NCBI RefSeq assembly: GCF_013408145.1
Contig: NZ_JACBZI010000001.1
Location: 3,052,001 to 3,116,000, forward strand
DNA: 64,000 nucleotides
Direction: 5' to 3'
From: Nocardioides marinus
GTDB taxonomy: Bacteria > Actinomycetota > Actinomycetes > Propionibacteriales > Nocardioidaceae
The translations under genes and the position numbers were made by a program. Under the pieces are notes generated by a model. It searched no databases. It was not told the DNA's origin and was given only the letters and a program-made list of their open reading frames with translations. How positions within the stretch are numbered: position 1 is the first letter of the stretch; each line of letters opens with the position of its first letter. This document shows positions 63,057 through 64,000 of this stretch, piece by piece.

Positions 63057-63800
63057 GTGACGTACACCCTGGTCCTGCTGCGGCACGGCGAGTCCGACTG
63101 GAACGCCAAGAACCTCTTCACGGGCTGGGTCGACGTACCCCTCACCGAGAAGGGCCAGGGTGAGGCCAAGCGCGGCGGTGAGCAGCTGGTCGAGGCCGGC
63201 ATCCTCCCCGACGTCGTGCACACCTCGCTGCTGCGCCGGGCCATCACGACCGCCGGGCTCGCGCTCGACGCCGCCGACCGGCACTGGATCCCGGTCAAGC
63301 GGTCCTGGCGCCTCAACGAGCGCCACTACGGCGCGCTGCAGGGCAAGGACAAGAAGCAGACGCTCGAGCAGTACGGCGAGGAGCAGTTCATGCTCTGGCG
63401 CCGCTCCTTCGACGTCCCCCCGCCGCCGATCGAGCTCGACGACGAGTTCTCCCAGGCCTCCGACGTGCGGTACGCCGACCTCGGCCCGGACCTCCCGGCC
63501 ACCGAGTGCCTCAAGGACGTCATCGCCCGGATGGTCCCCTACTGGGAGTCCGACATCGTCCCCGACCTGGCCGCCGGCAAGACCGTGCTCGTCGCCGCCC
63601 ACGGCAACAGCCTGCGCGCGATCGTCAAGCACCTCGACGGCATCTCCGACGAGGACATCGCCGGCCTGAACATCCCCACCGGCATGCCGCTGGTCTACGA
63701 ACTCGACGACGCCTTCTCCCCCGTGGAGAAGGGTGGCCGCTACCTCGACCCCGACGCCGCTGCCGCCGCTGCCGCCGCGGTCGCCAACCAGGGCAAGTAG
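63057..63800 (+). CDS. gpmA: 2,3-bisphosphoglycerate-dependent phosphoglycerate mutase, 247 aa
   Basis: Glycolytic enzyme interconverting 3- and 2-phosphoglycerate. [11 protein letters not shown] (phospho-His about residue 11) and the catalytic [14 protein letters not shown] (His about 182) are complete, with [12 protein letters not shown] and ERHYGALQG in between. The length of 247 residues is typical of dPGM. GTG start preceded by GGGGAG. It ends with an Ala-rich tail, followed by palindromic repeats. Confidence 0.97.
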   Translation: MTYTLVLLRHGESDWNAKNLFTGWVDVPLTEKGQGEAKRGGEQLVEAGILPDVVHTSLLRRAITTAGLALDAADRHWIPVKRSWRLNERHYGALQGKDKKQTLEQYGEEQFMLWRRSFDVPPPPIELDDEFSQASDVRYADLGPDLPATECLKDVIARMVPYWESDIVPDLAAGKTVLVAAHGNSLRAIVKHLDGISDEDIAGLNIPTGMPLVYELDDAFSPVEKGGRYLDPDAAAAAAAAVANQGK

Positions 63801-63812
63801 GGCGTGCGGGGG

Positions 63813-63964
63813 AAGGTCTGACTGTTGTCAGTCAGACCTTCTGCCTCGCGGTCGAACCTTCGACCGCACTCTGCCAGGTTCGACCGACATCAGTCAGACC
63901 TGTGGCTGTGCGGTCGAACCTTCGACCGCACTCTGCAAGGTTCGACTGACGTCAGTCAGACCTT
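63813..63964. repeat. A-B-A-B-A palindromic repeat array
   Basis: Five palindromes after gpmA: A at 63813-63840, B at 63848-63867, A at 63876-63901, B at 63910-63929 and A at 63937-63964. A has the tctgac/gtcaga core and B is GCGGTCGAA/TTCGACCGC, as at 12496-12583. It may terminate gpmA. Nothing else is visible in 63801-64000, except a possible stop codon for a minus-strand gene at 63982-63984. Confidence 0.88.
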
Positions 63965-64000
63965 CGGCTCGCCGCGGAGGTTCAGCGGCCCCCCGATGAA

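Noticed and set aside
63982..64000. C-terminal end of a minus-strand gene
   Set aside because: A TGA in the minus frame gives only five codons in the window; too little to support a gene.

Overview
The window is chromosomal DNA from a very GC-rich actinobacterium. Codon usage, the CarD/DUF3263/LytR_C/CysO proteins, the ECF42 sigma factor, trehalose genes of the OtsAB type, TAnnnT-type promoters set 6-7 nt before GTG/ATG starts, and stand-alone GroEL with CIRCE operators all fit the Nocardioides/Nocardioidaceae group. The genus is an inference from gene style; there is no rRNA or other phylogenetic marker read in full. Genes are dense (about 90 % coding) and mostly ordinary chromosomal genes. 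I see no prophage, transposase or CRISPR array.

Layout. 1-3.4 kb: a coupled three-gene unit (flavin monooxygenase, BASS transporter, epimerase). 3.4-5.3 kb: groEL with two CIRCE operators. 5.3-10.5 kb: ATP-grasp enzyme, SGNH hydrolase, a DGPF/ECF42 sigma pair and two membrane or secreted proteins. 10.6-12.6 kb: thrC-cysO behind a SAM-I-type riboswitch. 12.6-17.5 kb: otsB, LytR_C, DUF3263, an oxidoreductase, two 13-bp minisatellites and otsA. 17.6-20.5 kb: an alpha/beta hydrolase with a histone-H1-like tail, then a PLP-fold protein that has lost its catalytic lysine. 20.6-25.5 kb: a TetR-aldolase-PfkB operon divergent from an exported amine oxidase and a beta-propeller protein. 25.7-31.6 kb: ung, a DODA-type dioxygenase, a GMC oxidoreductase/aldehyde dehydrogenase operon and pdxY. 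Then come tRNA-Thr, an SDR, a GH13 enzyme, a DUF4032 kinase-like protein and an AbiEi/DUF559 gene framed by inverted repeats.

36.9-49.2 kb is the most distinctive block. A six-gene minus-strand operon encodes a branched-chain-type ABC importer (lipoprotein SBP, fused permease, two ATPases) translationally coupled to a 617-residue secreted protein with a collagen-like stretch and to a small membrane protein with a Cys tail. A sulfatase-TetR pair and a second, orphan SBP lie next to it. Operators of the form TnnAACnnGTTnnA (KstR-like) occur before this operon, before the sulfatase, before the orphan SBP (one mismatch), and also before the distant GMC/ALDH operon and the SDR. I infer one coordinately repressed catabolic regulon for uptake, desulfation and oxidation of a hydrophobic alcohol, possibly steroid- or terpenoid-like.

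49.4-64 kb holds the actinobacterial housekeeping neighbourhood rlmB-cysS ... ispF ... ispD ... carD, interleaved with accessory genes (C39-like protease, SDR, sulfite-oxidase-like protein, hydrolase, NirD) and an IspD-like degenerate paralogue. It ends with a UbiA prenyltransferase, a lipoprotein and gpmA. Four unrelated families of intergenic palindromic repeats recur through the window, mostly at gene ends.
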